A DNA stretch of 64,000 nt from positions 930,001-994,000 of the forward strand of contig CAWKKW010000002.1 in assembly GCA_963850345.1 (NCBI GenBank), in the 5' to 3' direction. The notes beneath the pieces were generated by a model. The model was not told the DNA's origin. It saw only the letters and a program-made list of their open reading frames with translations, and did not search any database. Position numbers and translations under genes: made by a program. The stretch is from CAWKKW01 sp963850345 (GTDB lineage: Bacteria > Acidobacteriota > Terriglobia > Terriglobales > Acidobacteriaceae). Below, piece after piece: positions 37,709 through 46,753 of the stretch (within the stretch, counting starts at the first letter, position 1; each line of letters begins with the position of its first letter).

Positions 37709-37867
37709 GTTTTTCTCGACTCCGAATACTGCCCAGTCGCCCAAACACTCAAGACGCACTCCTGCAGCCGCTAGGAAGATCGTCGCTACCTCCCTTGCTC
37801 TTCACTCTTGCCATCTCTGAGTTCAGGGATTACGGTGGTTCCTTCCCCAGAAAAGGTGCCTCCCGAG

Positions 37868-40800
37868 ATGCGACTGCGCCTCATTTCTCTTTCCGACTCT
37901 GCGTTGCTGAGCATAGCCACTCTGCTGTTTTGCCTGCCCTTCCACACTGCTTCTTCGCAAGGGACAAAGGCGAATTCCGTCGGCGTCTCTAACCTCGCCG
38001 GCAATACTGCAGCCCCACTGATCACGCAGTCTCTGGACGAGTCTCGAGTCACTCCGCTCAAGGGAAATGTTCACCCTCTTGCCCGTCCGCCGTTTGATGT
38101 GGGTGCCGCGCCACCCGATTTGCCCATGCAGCGAATGCTGCTCGTACTCAAGCGCGGCTCAGAACAGGAGGCCGCTCTTCGCAAGCTGATCGAGGATCAG
38201 CAGGACCGAACTTCTGCCGGGTACCGCGCGTGGCTGACTCCTGAAAGCTTCGGTGCACGATTCGGTCCGCCAGAGAGTGATATTCAGACCATTACTGCAT
38301 GGCTGCGTGCTCACGGGTTTGAAGTAGCGCCGCCGACGAAAGGCCGCATCGCGATCGAGTTCTCCGGCACTGCGCGGCAGGTGCAGGAAGCCTTTCACAC
38401 GGAGATCCACCAGTACAACGCCAATGGACAACATCACTGGGCCAATGCAACCGAGCCCTCCATCCCCGCCGCGCTCGGTCCCGCGGTGTACGGCATAGTG
38501 TCGCTGCACAATTTTCCCCGGCACACGCAATCGACGTTGCTGGGGGCACCGCAGGCAAGAGTCGAGACGGATTCGGGTCCTCTACCGCTCTTCACCTTTA
38601 CGCCTCAACAAACGACGCTTTACGGCGTCGGGCCCACCGATTTCGCGACCATCTACAACCTTCTTCCACTTTGGAAGGCAGGCATCGACGGTACAGGACA
38701 GACGATCGCCGTGGTCGGCGAATCCAACATTAACGTCGCGGATGTTCGCAGCTTTCGCAGTCTCTTCGGACTGCCTGCAAACGATCCGAAGATCATTTTG
38801 AACGGTCCCGACCCCGGCCTTGTAGGAGACGAGCCCGAAGCTGTACTCGACGTGACCTGGTCCGGCGCGGTCGCGAAGAACGCCACCATCGATTTCGTAG
38901 TTTCCGCTTCCACCGAGACGGCGTTTGGGGTTGATCTCTCGGCCTTGTATATCGTGGACAACAACGTTGCGCCGGTGTTGAGCGAAAGTTACGGCGATTG
39001 CGAAGCCAACCTTGGTAACGCCGGCAATGCTTTCTTCCATGCGCTTTGGCAACAGGCTGCGGCACAGGGGATTACCGTCGTGATTGCCGCGGGCGATGGT
39101 GGCTCTGCCGGGTGCGACAACTTCAATGTTCAGAGCGCCGCTGTTCGCGGACTGGCGGTCAGCGGGTTCGCCTCCACTCCGTATAACGTCGCCGTCGGCG
39201 GCACAGATTTTGACCAGAGCCCGCTGAATGCGCTCACGTACTGGAGCCCGACCAACGACGCAGCTACCGGATCCTCTGCTCTCTCCTACATACCTGAGAC
39301 CGCTTGGAACGATTCATGCGCCAGATACATGCCTGGCTCCTGCTATAGCGGCAGCAAGTACCTCAACATTCTCGGCGGAAGCGGCGGCCCCAGCACCTGC
39401 TCGACACAAGACGCCACCGGCGCCTGCTCCTCGGGATATAGCAAGCCCACCTGGCAGACTGGCGCTGGCGTGCCAATGGACGGCGTACGCGATACGCCTG
39501 ACGTTTCGTTGTTTGCCAGCAACGGCTTTAACGACAGCTTCTACATCATCTGTGAAGAAGACGCCCTGCTGGTTCCAGTACCATGCAGCCTCACGAATCA
39601 TTCTTTCGTTGGCTTCGGCGGTACTTCGGTGTCGACACCTGCGTTCGCAGGCATCATGGCGCTGGTGAATCAGAAGATGACCGCGCAGGGTCTGAACGCC
39701 CGTCAAGGGAACGCCAACTATGCGCTCTACAAGCTCGCCTCGCAACCCGGCGCGACGTGCGACTCCTCTACAGCAGCGATTGGAAATGTATGCATCTTTT
39801 ACGACGTCACTAAGGGCAATAACGCGGTTCCTTGCGCGGCAGGAACGCCGGACTGCGGGGCTACTTTCGGCACCAGCTTCGGCGTACTCACCGATCCCAA
39901 CGATCCGACGCGTGTCGCGTGGCCAGCCACACCGGGCTATGATCTGGCGACCGGGCTGGGCTCAATCAACGCTAGCAATCTCGTGAACCAGTGGAGTTCT
40001 GTCACGTTCAGGCCAAGCACGACAGTGCTGAACAGTGTCACTCCCCTGAGCGTTGCGCATGGACAGCCCGTGAGTATCAGCGCCACCGTGACGGCGCAAT
40101 CGGGAACCGGTACGCCGACCGGAGTCGTTGCCTTGATGGCGACCCCTGCAGGCAGAAATCTAGGAGTCGACCTCTTCCCTCTTAGCACCGGGACGGTCAA
40201 CGGTACGACGATGCTGCTGCCCGGAGGCACGTATAGCGTAACCGCTCACTATGGTGGGGATGAGGTTTTTGGGGGCAGCGACTCGGCGCCGATACAAGTA
40301 ACAGTTGGCAAGGAGAATAGCGCCATCAGCGCCAGTATTGTCAGCCCGCTCCTCGCTCCCTCCTCATCGCAGACCAGCGTAGCCTATGGGTCCATCTTCT
40401 TCCTGCGCGGCGATGTGACGAACTCGTCTTTCCACGCGTGCGCTCCAAACTCTCAACAGAGCAAGATCCCCTGCCCCACTGGAACCGTGTCTTTCAGCAG
40501 CAACGGCAAGATTCTAACTTCTGCAGGAAATGCACTGAATAGCCTTGGGTATACCGAGGACCAAGCATCGTATTCGACGTTTACTTCGCTCGGTCCCTAC
40601 GCCTTGCAGGCCCAGTACAGCGGAGACAATAGCTTCAATCCGAGCAGCAGCTCTGCAAATCTGACAGTCACGCAGGCGCCCACGTTTCTGGGGCTGCTGG
40701 CGCCGCCAAACTCGTGCTGCGCCGCGAATACGTTCTACTCCGGGCAGTCATTCCAGGTACTGGCCTCCGTGTTCACAGAAAGCGTTCTCGCTGCACCTAC

Positions 40801-41554
40801 CGGCGCGCTCACCATACTTCAAGACGGAGCGGTACCGGCCGGTAAAATTCTGATGACGCCCGTAGCCGGAATCAGCGATGGAACTCGCATCTCCGGGTTT
40901 GCCTCTCTGGGTGCGCAGCTGACGACGTCGCTGGATACTCCGGGAACTTACACCTATACATCCACTTACTCCGGGGATACGAATTATCTAGGTGCGGCAC
41001 GCGCACTTCCTCTGGTCGTAACGGTCGTCGATACGACATTCCACATGGCCTCACCCATCCCTGTGATGACGATTGCCGCCGCTGGACAGGCCGGAACCAC
41101 GACCATTACCTTTACGGCTACCGACAACTTCAACGGCAGCATCGACCTCACGTGTAAGCTGCCGGCGACCATGACGGAGGCACTCTGCCCGGCGGCAACC
41201 GCGAACTTGTTTGGAGCAGCGAGTTCGACAGCGCAATTGACAATAACCACCACAGCCCCGCATACAATTGCTTTGAATCACCCGCCGTCACTTGGCTTTT
41301 ATGGAGGTGGCGCACTGGCGGGGGTGGTCCTACTGATGATTCCCGGCCGACGTCGACGCAGGTGGCCGCTGGCCATTCTGCTCTGCTGCGGCGTGATGTT
41401 TATCGGTTGCGGAGGAGGTGGAGGCGGCACCGGATCCGGCAGCGGCACTGGCAACACGGATCCCGGAACACCCGCGGGCAACTACACCGCTACGGTTACG
41501 GCGATTTCGCAGGGCATCACGCGAACCGCGACCTTCACCGTGGTCGTTCAGTAA
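37868..41554 (+). CDS. Sedolisin-family (S53) secreted protease with several Ig-like repeats and C-terminal membrane anchor
   Basis: A pro-protease of 1228 residues: signal peptide (about 1-31), pro-domain (about 60-215, FDVGAAPPDLPMQRMLLVLK at its start), and catalytic domain with the acidic pair in PEAVLDVTWSGAVAKN (near 324) and the Ser motif FGGTSVSTPAFAG (near 586). Three or more Ig-like repeats follow (about 715-1110). Near 1135 a hydrophobic segment, a PGRRRRRW cluster, a second hydrophobic segment and a GCGGGG motif lead to a short strand-rich tail, as in the paralogue at 14183. I chose the ATG at 37868 because it begins the signal peptide; the frame is open to 37808. A terminator follows. 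Confidence 0.9.
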   Translation: MRLRLISLSDSALLSIATLLFCLPFHTASSQGTKANSVGVSNLAGNTAAPLITQSLDESRVTPLKGNVHPLARPPFDVGAAPPDLPMQRMLLVLKRGSEQEAALRKLIEDQQDRTSAGYRAWLTPESFGARFGPPESDIQTITAWLRAHGFEVAPPTKGRIAIEFSGTARQVQEAFHTEIHQYNANGQHHWANATEPSIPAALGPAVYGIVSLHNFPRHTQSTLLGAPQARVETDSGPLPLFTFTPQQTTLYGVGPTDFATIYNLLPLWKAGIDGTGQTIAVVGESNINVADVRSFRSLFGLPANDPKIILNGPDPGLVGDEPEAVLDVTWSGAVAKNATIDFVVSASTETAFGVDLSALYIVDNNVAPVLSESYGDCEANLGNAGNAFFHALWQQAAAQGITVVIAAGDGGSAGCDNFNVQSAAVRGLAVSGFASTPYNVAVGGTDFDQSPLNALTYWSPTNDAATGSSALSYIPETAWNDSCARYMPGSCYSGSKYLNILGGSGGPSTCSTQDATGACSSGYSKPTWQTGAGVPMDGVRDTPDVSLFASNGFNDSFYIICEEDALLVPVPCSLTNHSFVGFGGTSVSTPAFAGIMALVNQKMTAQGLNARQGNANYALYKLASQPGATCDSSTAAIGNVCIFYDVTKGNNAVPCAAGTPDCGATFGTSFGVLTDPNDPTRVAWPATPGYDLATGLGSINASNLVNQWSSVTFRPSTTVLNSVTPLSVAHGQPVSISATVTAQSGTGTPTGVVALMATPAGRNLGVDLFPLSTGTVNGTTMLLPGGTYSVTAHYGGDEVFGGSDSAPIQVTVGKENSAISASIVSPLLAPSSSQTSVAYGSIFFLRGDVTNSSFHACAPNSQQSKIPCPTGTVSFSSNGKILTSAGNALNSLGYTEDQASYSTFTSLGPYALQAQYSGDNSFNPSSSSANLTVTQAPTFLGLLAPPNSCCAANTFYSGQSFQVLASVFTESVLAAPTGALTILQDGAVPAGKILMTPVAGISDGTRISGFASLGAQLTTSLDTPGTYTYTSTYSGDTNYLGAARALPLVVTVVDTTFHMASPIPVMTIAAAGQAGTTTITFTATDNFNGSIDLTCKLPATMTEALCPAATANLFGAASSTAQLTITTTAPHTIALNHPPSLGFYGGGALAGVVLLMIPGRRRRRWPLAILLCCGVMFIGCGGGGGGTGSGSGTGNTDPGTPAGNYTATVTAISQGITRTATFTVVVQ

Positions 41555-41570
41555 TCGCCCCAGAACAACC

Positions 41571-41603
41571 CAGCCGCAGGTGTTTAAGCTGCGGCTGAGT
41601 TTT
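41571..41603. terminator. Terminator between the convergent sedolisin and oxidoreductase genes
   Basis: Perfect 9-bp stem CAGCCGCAG (41571-41579) / CTGCGGCTG (41589-41597), with a 9-base loop, followed on the plus strand by AGTTTT. It lies 17 bases beyond the sedolisin stop, in the 59-base gap before the convergent gene, and may serve both directions. Confidence 0.75.
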
Positions 41604-41613
41604 CACAAGTCCC

Positions 41614-42966
41614 TCAAGCGAGCTTCATAGCTTCGGGATCCCAATGCACCACGCTGCCGCGCTCGTAACTCAAGTTGCTTAGCAATGCAGCTCCGGCTGC
41701 GCGGTATCCGAAGACGGCATCTTCGACTACAGGCTGCCGGCTTCGCACTGAAGCGAAGAAATTCTTAAAGTGATCGTAGCTGTCACTGTATTTCTCCGGT
41801 GCCTCGTACTTTTCAAAACCGGCCGGGAGCTGTCCTTCAAAGTGTGCGGGCGGATACTTTTTGCGGTAGGCCTCGGTAGTCTCTCGCTGCATCGCCTCTG
41901 CAAAGGTGCCGACGGTTAGCCCCGGTTCCTTCTCCCGCGGCGTGCGACTTACGCTTACCGTATTGCCGGCGATCTCCATGGTTCCTTCTGATCCAGTAAA
42001 GATGAGTCCCTCGCTCTCTTCACCGCCGTCGACGAAATTCACGCGCAGGCTGAGATTGAATCCTTCGCGGTAATCGAACAGGCCGAGCAGCACGTCCGGT
42101 GCGTCGCGACCATCCTTCCAGAATCGTAGCCCGCCGGTAGCCATAGCGCGGGTCGGGCCATGGGAACCGGTGATGAAGTGCGTGCCGCTGAAGAGATGCA
42201 CAAAAAGGTCACCGGCCACGCCGCTGCCGTACGCCTTCCACTTGCGCCATTGAAAGAAGTGTTCCGCGTTAAACGGGATCTTCGGCGCCGTACCGAGGAA
42301 ACGCGGCCAGTCGCAGGTTTCAGTCGAGGCATCGAGCGGAACCGTATAGTTCCATGCGCCCATGGACGAGTTGCGATCCCAGCGCGCCGTCACCATGTTG
42401 AGTTGCCCGATTGCGCCCGAGGCGAGCAGCTCCTTGGCCTTCGCGTAGACCACGGAACTGACGCGCTGACTGCCGACCTGAAGAATGCGTTTGGTTGATC
42501 GCGACGTCTCGATCATTTCCGGGCCGTCTGGGTAGAGATGAATCATCGGCTTCTCGCAGTAAACATCTTTGCCGGCCTTCATCGCGTCGACGGCGGCCTG
42601 CTTGTGCCAATGGTCAGGGGTGGCAATGATGACGGCATCGATGTCTTTGCGCGCCAGGATCTCGGCATAGTCACGAGTGGTAAAGACGTCGCTGCCCCAG
42701 AGTTCCTTACTGTGTTCCAGCCGGCCGTTATAGCAGTCTGCAACGGCCACCAGTTTCACGCCGGGCACTTGCACCGCGGTCTTGGTGTCGCCCTGACCCT
42801 GAATACCGGCGCCGATCAAAGCAAACTGGATGTGGTCGTTGGCTGATACCGGCTTAGAGGCTGCCTCCTGCATCGCGCTCAACGCTTCCATATTCGGCCC
42901 CAACAACGTGCTCGCCGTTGCTGCTCCTGCTACCTTCAAAAAACCTCTGCGGTTCCACTGTTGCAT
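41614..42966 (-). CDS. Gfo/Idh/MocA family oxidoreductase, Tat-exported
   Basis: NAD(P)-dependent sugar-type oxidoreductase (450 aa). The N-terminus QWNRRGFLKVAGAATAS is a twin-arginine signal, so the folded enzyme is exported with its cofactor. The Rossmann fold begins IQFALIGAGIQGQGDT and the family's conserved EKPM occurs near residue 165 (DVYCEKPMIHLYP). Substrates in this family are sugars or their derivatives and cannot be assigned. I chose the ATG at 42966 because it places the Tat motif next to the start; the frame is open to 43005. It is divergent from the SDR-MFS pair, suggesting a shared sugar pathway. Confidence 0.9.
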   Translation of the reverse strand: MQQWNRRGFLKVAGAATASTLLGPNMEALSAMQEAASKPVSANDHIQFALIGAGIQGQGDTKTAVQVPGVKLVAVADCYNGRLEHSKELWGSDVFTTRDYAEILARKDIDAVIIATPDHWHKQAAVDAMKAGKDVYCEKPMIHLYPDGPEMIETSRSTKRILQVGSQRVSSVVYAKAKELLASGAIGQLNMVTARWDRNSSMGAWNYTVPLDASTETCDWPRFLGTAPKIPFNAEHFFQWRKWKAYGSGVAGDLFVHLFSGTHFITGSHGPTRAMATGGLRFWKDGRDAPDVLLGLFDYREGFNLSLRVNFVDGGEESEGLIFTGSEGTMEIAGNTVSVSRTPREKEPGLTVGTFAEAMQRETTEAYRKKYPPAHFEGQLPAGFEKYEAPEKYSDSYDHFKNFFASVRSRQPVVEDAVFGYRAAGAALLSNLSYERGSVVHWDPEAMKLA

Positions 42967-43091
42967 GCTCGCCCTCACCCATTGGTTCTTACTGCTGAAA
43001 TTCACTCACTGGCGATCATACGCGAAGAGAGACGGTCCCTCGCGCGCCCAGGTTGCGGTTACATTTTGAGTTCGCTTGGCGGGCAGCCACA

Positions 43092-43120
43092 TTGACAGGT
43101 CTCTCGATTCCACCTACGTT
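43092..43120 (+). promoter_or_regulatory. Candidate sigma-70 promoter of the SDR-MFS unit
   Basis: A consensus -35 TTGACA (43092-43097) and a -10-like TACGTT (43115-43120) are separated by 17 bases, about 110 bases before the SDR start. The -10 matches TATAAT at only three positions. Confidence 0.5.
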
Positions 43121-43228
43121 TCTGATGGTCGCCGATGTGGGGCGTGGAGGTATCCGAGACATGCTACCCACTCTGCGCCAGGAATCGGCATCTTTGATGG
43201 TGGGCTCGATGCTGGGCCTCGGAGGAAC

Positions 43229-43999
43229 ATGGATTCCAAACAACTCTTCGATCTGACCGGAAAGGTCGCTCTAGTCACGGGTGCAGCTCGCGGACTGGGC
43301 CGCGCGATCTCACTTGCGCTTGCGGGGGCAGGTGCGGATGTCTCCCTCGGACTGCGAGACGCAAAGGCGGATGCCAACCTGAAGTCGGAAGTGGAGGCCT
43401 TGGGTCGAAAGGCGTTGCCGCTCCAGATGGACATGACCAACCTCGGACAAATCTCCGAGGGCGTCGAGGCTACGGTTCGCGAATTCGGGCGGCTCGATAT
43501 TCTGGTCAACAACGCCGGTATAGCGCCAGGCAATTTGGCTGAAGACGTGCGTGAAGAGGACTTTGACCGCACTCTAGCCATCAATCTCAAGGGGACGTTC
43601 TTCTGCAGCCAGGCTGCCGGGCGAGTCATGATTCGGCAGAAGAGCGGCTGCATCGTCAACATGAGTTCGCAGGCGGGCTTTGCCGCGCTCCCGACCGAAT
43701 CTGTTTATTGCATGACGAAGGCAGCCATTGCCCACCTCACGAAGTGCCTGGCCGTAGAATGGGGTCCACACAATATCCGCGTAAACGCAGTCGCTCCGAC
43801 GTTCATCCATACTCCGGGAACTGAGCCTGCACTCGCCGATCCGGAATTCCGCTCTGATGTGATCGAGCGCATCGCCGCTCTTCACCGCATCGGCGAGCCC
43901 ATCGAGGTGGCGGCCGCAGTCGTGTTCCTCGCCTCACCGGCGGCTTCGCTGATCACCGGTCATACACTGCTCATCGACGGAGGCTGGACAGCCAGATAG
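43229..43999 (+). CDS. Short-chain dehydrogenase/reductase (SDR)
   Basis: Classical SDR of 256 residues, NAD(P)-dependent: TGAARGLGRAISLALAGAGA glycine-rich motif, NNAGIAPG, catalytic Ser in NMSSQAGF and YCMTK as YxxxK, ending in the family tail TGHTLLIDGGWTAR. Close relatives include gluconate 5-dehydrogenase and 3-oxoacyl-ACP reductases; sugar-acid context is suggested by the MFS gene 54 bases downstream and the divergent Gfo/Idh/MocA gene. I chose the ATG at 43229, just after GGAGGA, which begins the usual N-terminus (MDSKQLFDLTGKVALVTGAA); the longer frame from 43076 is non-homologous. Confidence 0.92.
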   Translation: MDSKQLFDLTGKVALVTGAARGLGRAISLALAGAGADVSLGLRDAKADANLKSEVEALGRKALPLQMDMTNLGQISEGVEATVREFGRLDILVNNAGIAPGNLAEDVREEDFDRTLAINLKGTFFCSQAAGRVMIRQKSGCIVNMSSQAGFAALPTESVYCMTKAAIAHLTKCLAVEWGPHNIRVNAVAPTFIHTPGTEPALADPEFRSDVIERIAALHRIGEPIEVAAAVVFLASPAASLITGHTLLIDGGWTAR

Positions 44000-44053
44000 A
44001 CTGTTGCGGGAACGTAGGGCGTTGCTGAGCCATGCGCCTAACTCGCCACGCGT

Positions 44054-45271
44054 TTGACTCCCGTTACTCGCAGCATTGATGAAGGATCTTTCCCTTACAG
44101 AAGCATTGCACCCAGTTTTGGAAAGGAAACAAGCCGCTTGCTGATACTTGCTGCCATTGTTGCCATCTTTATTTACGGAATGATCGCTGCCATGCTGGGC
44201 ACGATCTTGCCCGACCTCTCCGATCGCTTCAAACTCACGCCCAGCCAGAACGGCACGATCGCGTTTGCGCAAGCACTTGGGCTCATCATTGCTTCGGTTG
44301 GAGTAGGGCCGCTGCTCGACACAGAGGGAAAGAAGATTGGCCTGATCCTCGGCCTGGCGTTCATCGCGATCGCGCTGTTTGCCTTGCCTCGGTCGAAAGG
44401 CTTCCGCAGCATTCTCGTGCTGCTGTTCCTACTAGGTGTTGGCGGAGGAATCGTGGTGACTGGCGCAAATGCGCTGGTGAGCGACATTAGCGAAGCGCAC
44501 CGCGGAACGGCTCTCAACCTCGTCAATCTCTTTTTCGGATTGGGTGGTCTCGCAACTCCCTTCATCTCCGCCAATCTCTTCGGCAGGAACTGGGTTCGCC
44601 TGTGCTATACCATCGCCTCACTCACGGTCTTGACGCTTGCTATCCAGGCGGTTACGAAGATGCCTGCGCCGACCCCCGGCAACGGCTTCGTTCTCGCCGA
44701 TGCTGGTCCGGTGCTTGGCCGTCCTCTGCTCTTTCTGCTGGGATTCTTCTTGTTCCTCTACATCACCTGCGAGGTGGGTATCTGGAACTGGCTGCCTCGT
44801 CACCTCATCGCGCAGGGTATTCCGGAATCGCGCGCACTCAACATCCTCTCGCTCGGATTTGCTCTCGGCCTGCTCGTCGGGCGAGTCGGCGTGTCGCCCA
44901 TCCTCATCCACGTAGCGGCGATCACGGTCACGCTGGTTGCTTCTGTCGCAATGGCTGTGACTACTTTCCTGATGCTTCGAACCAGGAGTTCGAGCGCGGC
45001 CTTCGGCCTGGTATTCGTTGCGGGGCTGTCGATGGCGCCGGTTTTTCCCACAACGCTGGCGATCGTGGGCGATGCCTTTCCGCGAATGACCGGGACTGCC
45101 ATCGGCTTCGTCATCACCTGCGGATGGGTCGGTCTGGCCGTGAGTTCCCGAATCATCGGAGCAATCGCGGGCGGCGATCCTAAGCGGTTACAAAAGGCGC
45201 TCATGGTGATCCCTGGCTCCGCCGTGCTCATGATCGGGCTAAACCTGGTAATTCGCGCGGTTCTGCGTTGA
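44054..45271 (+). CDS. Major facilitator superfamily transporter
   Basis: Inner-membrane secondary transporter with about 12 hydrophobic segments in 405 residues: LILAAIVAIFIYGMIAAMLG is the first, a polar segment near residue 205 marks the halves, and GLSMAPVFPTTLAIVGDAFP is in the second half. It resembles sugar transporters of the FucP-like branch, but the substrate is not readable. The start is uncertain: the frame opens with a TTG at 44054 lacking a clear ribosome site, while a TTG at 44138 follows GGAAAGGAAA and would start directly at the first membrane segment. It is probably cotranscribed with the SDR gene. Confidence 0.85.
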   Translation: MTPVTRSIDEGSFPYRSIAPSFGKETSRLLILAAIVAIFIYGMIAAMLGTILPDLSDRFKLTPSQNGTIAFAQALGLIIASVGVGPLLDTEGKKIGLILGLAFIAIALFALPRSKGFRSILVLLFLLGVGGGIVVTGANALVSDISEAHRGTALNLVNLFFGLGGLATPFISANLFGRNWVRLCYTIASLTVLTLAIQAVTKMPAPTPGNGFVLADAGPVLGRPLLFLLGFFLFLYITCEVGIWNWLPRHLIAQGIPESRALNILSLGFALGLLVGRVGVSPILIHVAAITVTLVASVAMAVTTFLMLRTRSSSAAFGLVFVAGLSMAPVFPTTLAIVGDAFPRMTGTAIGFVITCGWVGLAVSSRIIGAIAGGDPKRLQKALMVIPGSAVLMIGLNLVIRAVLR

Positions 45272-45298
45272 GGCTTTCCGGTACGACTGCTCCCTCGC

Positions 45299-46753
45299 TC
45301 ATGGATGTGCTCCTATCTGGAAGTTGAGCGTGGCCAGTGCGAGCTTGTACTGATACTGCGCATTCGTGTTGCCGATGGCCGCATCGGTCTGCTGATACTG
45401 CGCCTGGCTTAACTCGACGATGGAACTCAGCCCTATCTGGTAGCGAGTCTGGGCGAGAGTCAGAGCCAGGTTCGCCTGCTTCAGGAGTTGCTCGGTGACT
45501 GCAAGGCGGCGGTATGCCGTGTTCGCGGCCAACCAGGATGTGCGAATGTCGCGCACGATCTGATCTCTTAGATCTCGGCTTCGCTCGGACGCGGCCTGTG
45601 CGCGAACCGCAGCCTCCTTCGTCTGCGCCGAATACAGGAAGCCATTGAATATGGGAATGTTCATGTTCACGCCGATGCCGCCCCACCAGTTCGAGGTGTA
45701 GTACTGGGCCGGCCGGATGGGTACGCTTCCCACAGTTCCGGCGGCACTGATGGTGGGAAGCCTCTGGTCGCGTTGCGCGTGGCTGAACTTCGCGGCAGCT
45801 TGCTCGCTGAAATTCAACGCTTGCAGGTCAGGTCGCTGCTGTAATCCAAGCTGCACAAGCTGTTCTGGATCCGCGGGCGGAGGCTGCAAGGGTGCGGTCT
45901 CATCGGTCAGGTCGTACATCACCTGACGATCAAGGCCAAGCATCGCGTCCAGCGCGGCCATCGTCGAATCGGCATTGTTCTGTGCATCCAAAAGCAGCAG
46001 TTGCGCCTGCGAAAAGTTCACGTCAGCAGAGCTGAGATCCAACGTGGATTTGAGCTTGTTCTGCGTCATCTGGTTCACCTGCGATTGGGTGGTCTGGCGA
46101 GTGGTTACATTCTGTTGCGCCACTTTGAGCAATGCCTGCGCTTGGAGAGCGCTATAAAACGCCTGATCCGTCGCGATTACGATTTCCTCTGTAGTCGCTT
46201 GCGCGTTGGCGTTCTGGGCCTTCTCCTGTAACCGCGAAGAAGCGACCAGATTGTGGGTCTTGCCGAAATCGGTGATGAGCTGCGTGAACCCGGCACCCGC
46301 GCCGGCATGTTCAAAGAGCCTTGAAGCTGTCAGTGCGCCCGCAGATATGCGGCTTGCGTCTTTGGCATCTACGGCAGTTAGGCTCGCGCTGGCCGTGGGC
46401 AATTCTGCTGATCGGGTCTCGCGAACTACCTGGTGCTGAGCCAACGCGAGCAACCGGCCGATGCTGACGCGGGGATTATTCTTAATGGCCAGTTGCTCAG
46501 CGCCGATTCTGGTCAGCGCCGGATGCTGGGCGAATGCTTGTGCATCCTGACCACCTGCGGGCGCCTGCTGCTTCGTGTCGGTCCCGGGCGCTACCTGATG
46601 CTGATCCGCTCGCGCCAGCAATTTAACCGGAGGAGCATCCGGAAGCGCATTCGAAACAGGCCTCTCCGCAATGCTGCCCGAACAACTACCAGCCGCAAGC
46701 AGGATCGACGCGAGCCAATGTACGGAGGTTTTGAGTGTATGCCGGCCTCTCAT
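45299..46753 (-). CDS. TolC-family outer-membrane efflux protein
   Basis: Outer-membrane channel of a tripartite efflux pump (484 aa). Signal peptide at the N-terminus, possibly a lipoprotein (LLAAGSCSGS, weak lipobox). The two OEP repeats are visible as long helical stretches, about 95-290 (e.g. RLLALAQHQVVRETRSAELP) and 295-480 (e.g. LTLAQTRYQIGLSSIVELSQ, a hallmark of the second repeat). Residues about 30-90 form a Gln/Ala/Pro-rich linker. It is directly adjacent to the RND stop (TAG then ATG), the last gene of the MFP-RND-OMF operon. Confidence 0.93.
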   Translation of the reverse strand: MRGRHTLKTSVHWLASILLAAGSCSGSIAERPVSNALPDAPPVKLLARADQHQVAPGTDTKQQAPAGGQDAQAFAQHPALTRIGAEQLAIKNNPRVSIGRLLALAQHQVVRETRSAELPTASASLTAVDAKDASRISAGALTASRLFEHAGAGAGFTQLITDFGKTHNLVASSRLQEKAQNANAQATTEEIVIATDQAFYSALQAQALLKVAQQNVTTRQTTQSQVNQMTQNKLKSTLDLSSADVNFSQAQLLLLDAQNNADSTMAALDAMLGLDRQVMYDLTDETAPLQPPPADPEQLVQLGLQQRPDLQALNFSEQAAAKFSHAQRDQRLPTISAAGTVGSVPIRPAQYYTSNWWGGIGVNMNIPIFNGFLYSAQTKEAAVRAQAASERSRDLRDQIVRDIRTSWLAANTAYRRLAVTEQLLKQANLALTLAQTRYQIGLSSIVELSQAQYQQTDAAIGNTNAQYQYKLALATLNFQIGAHP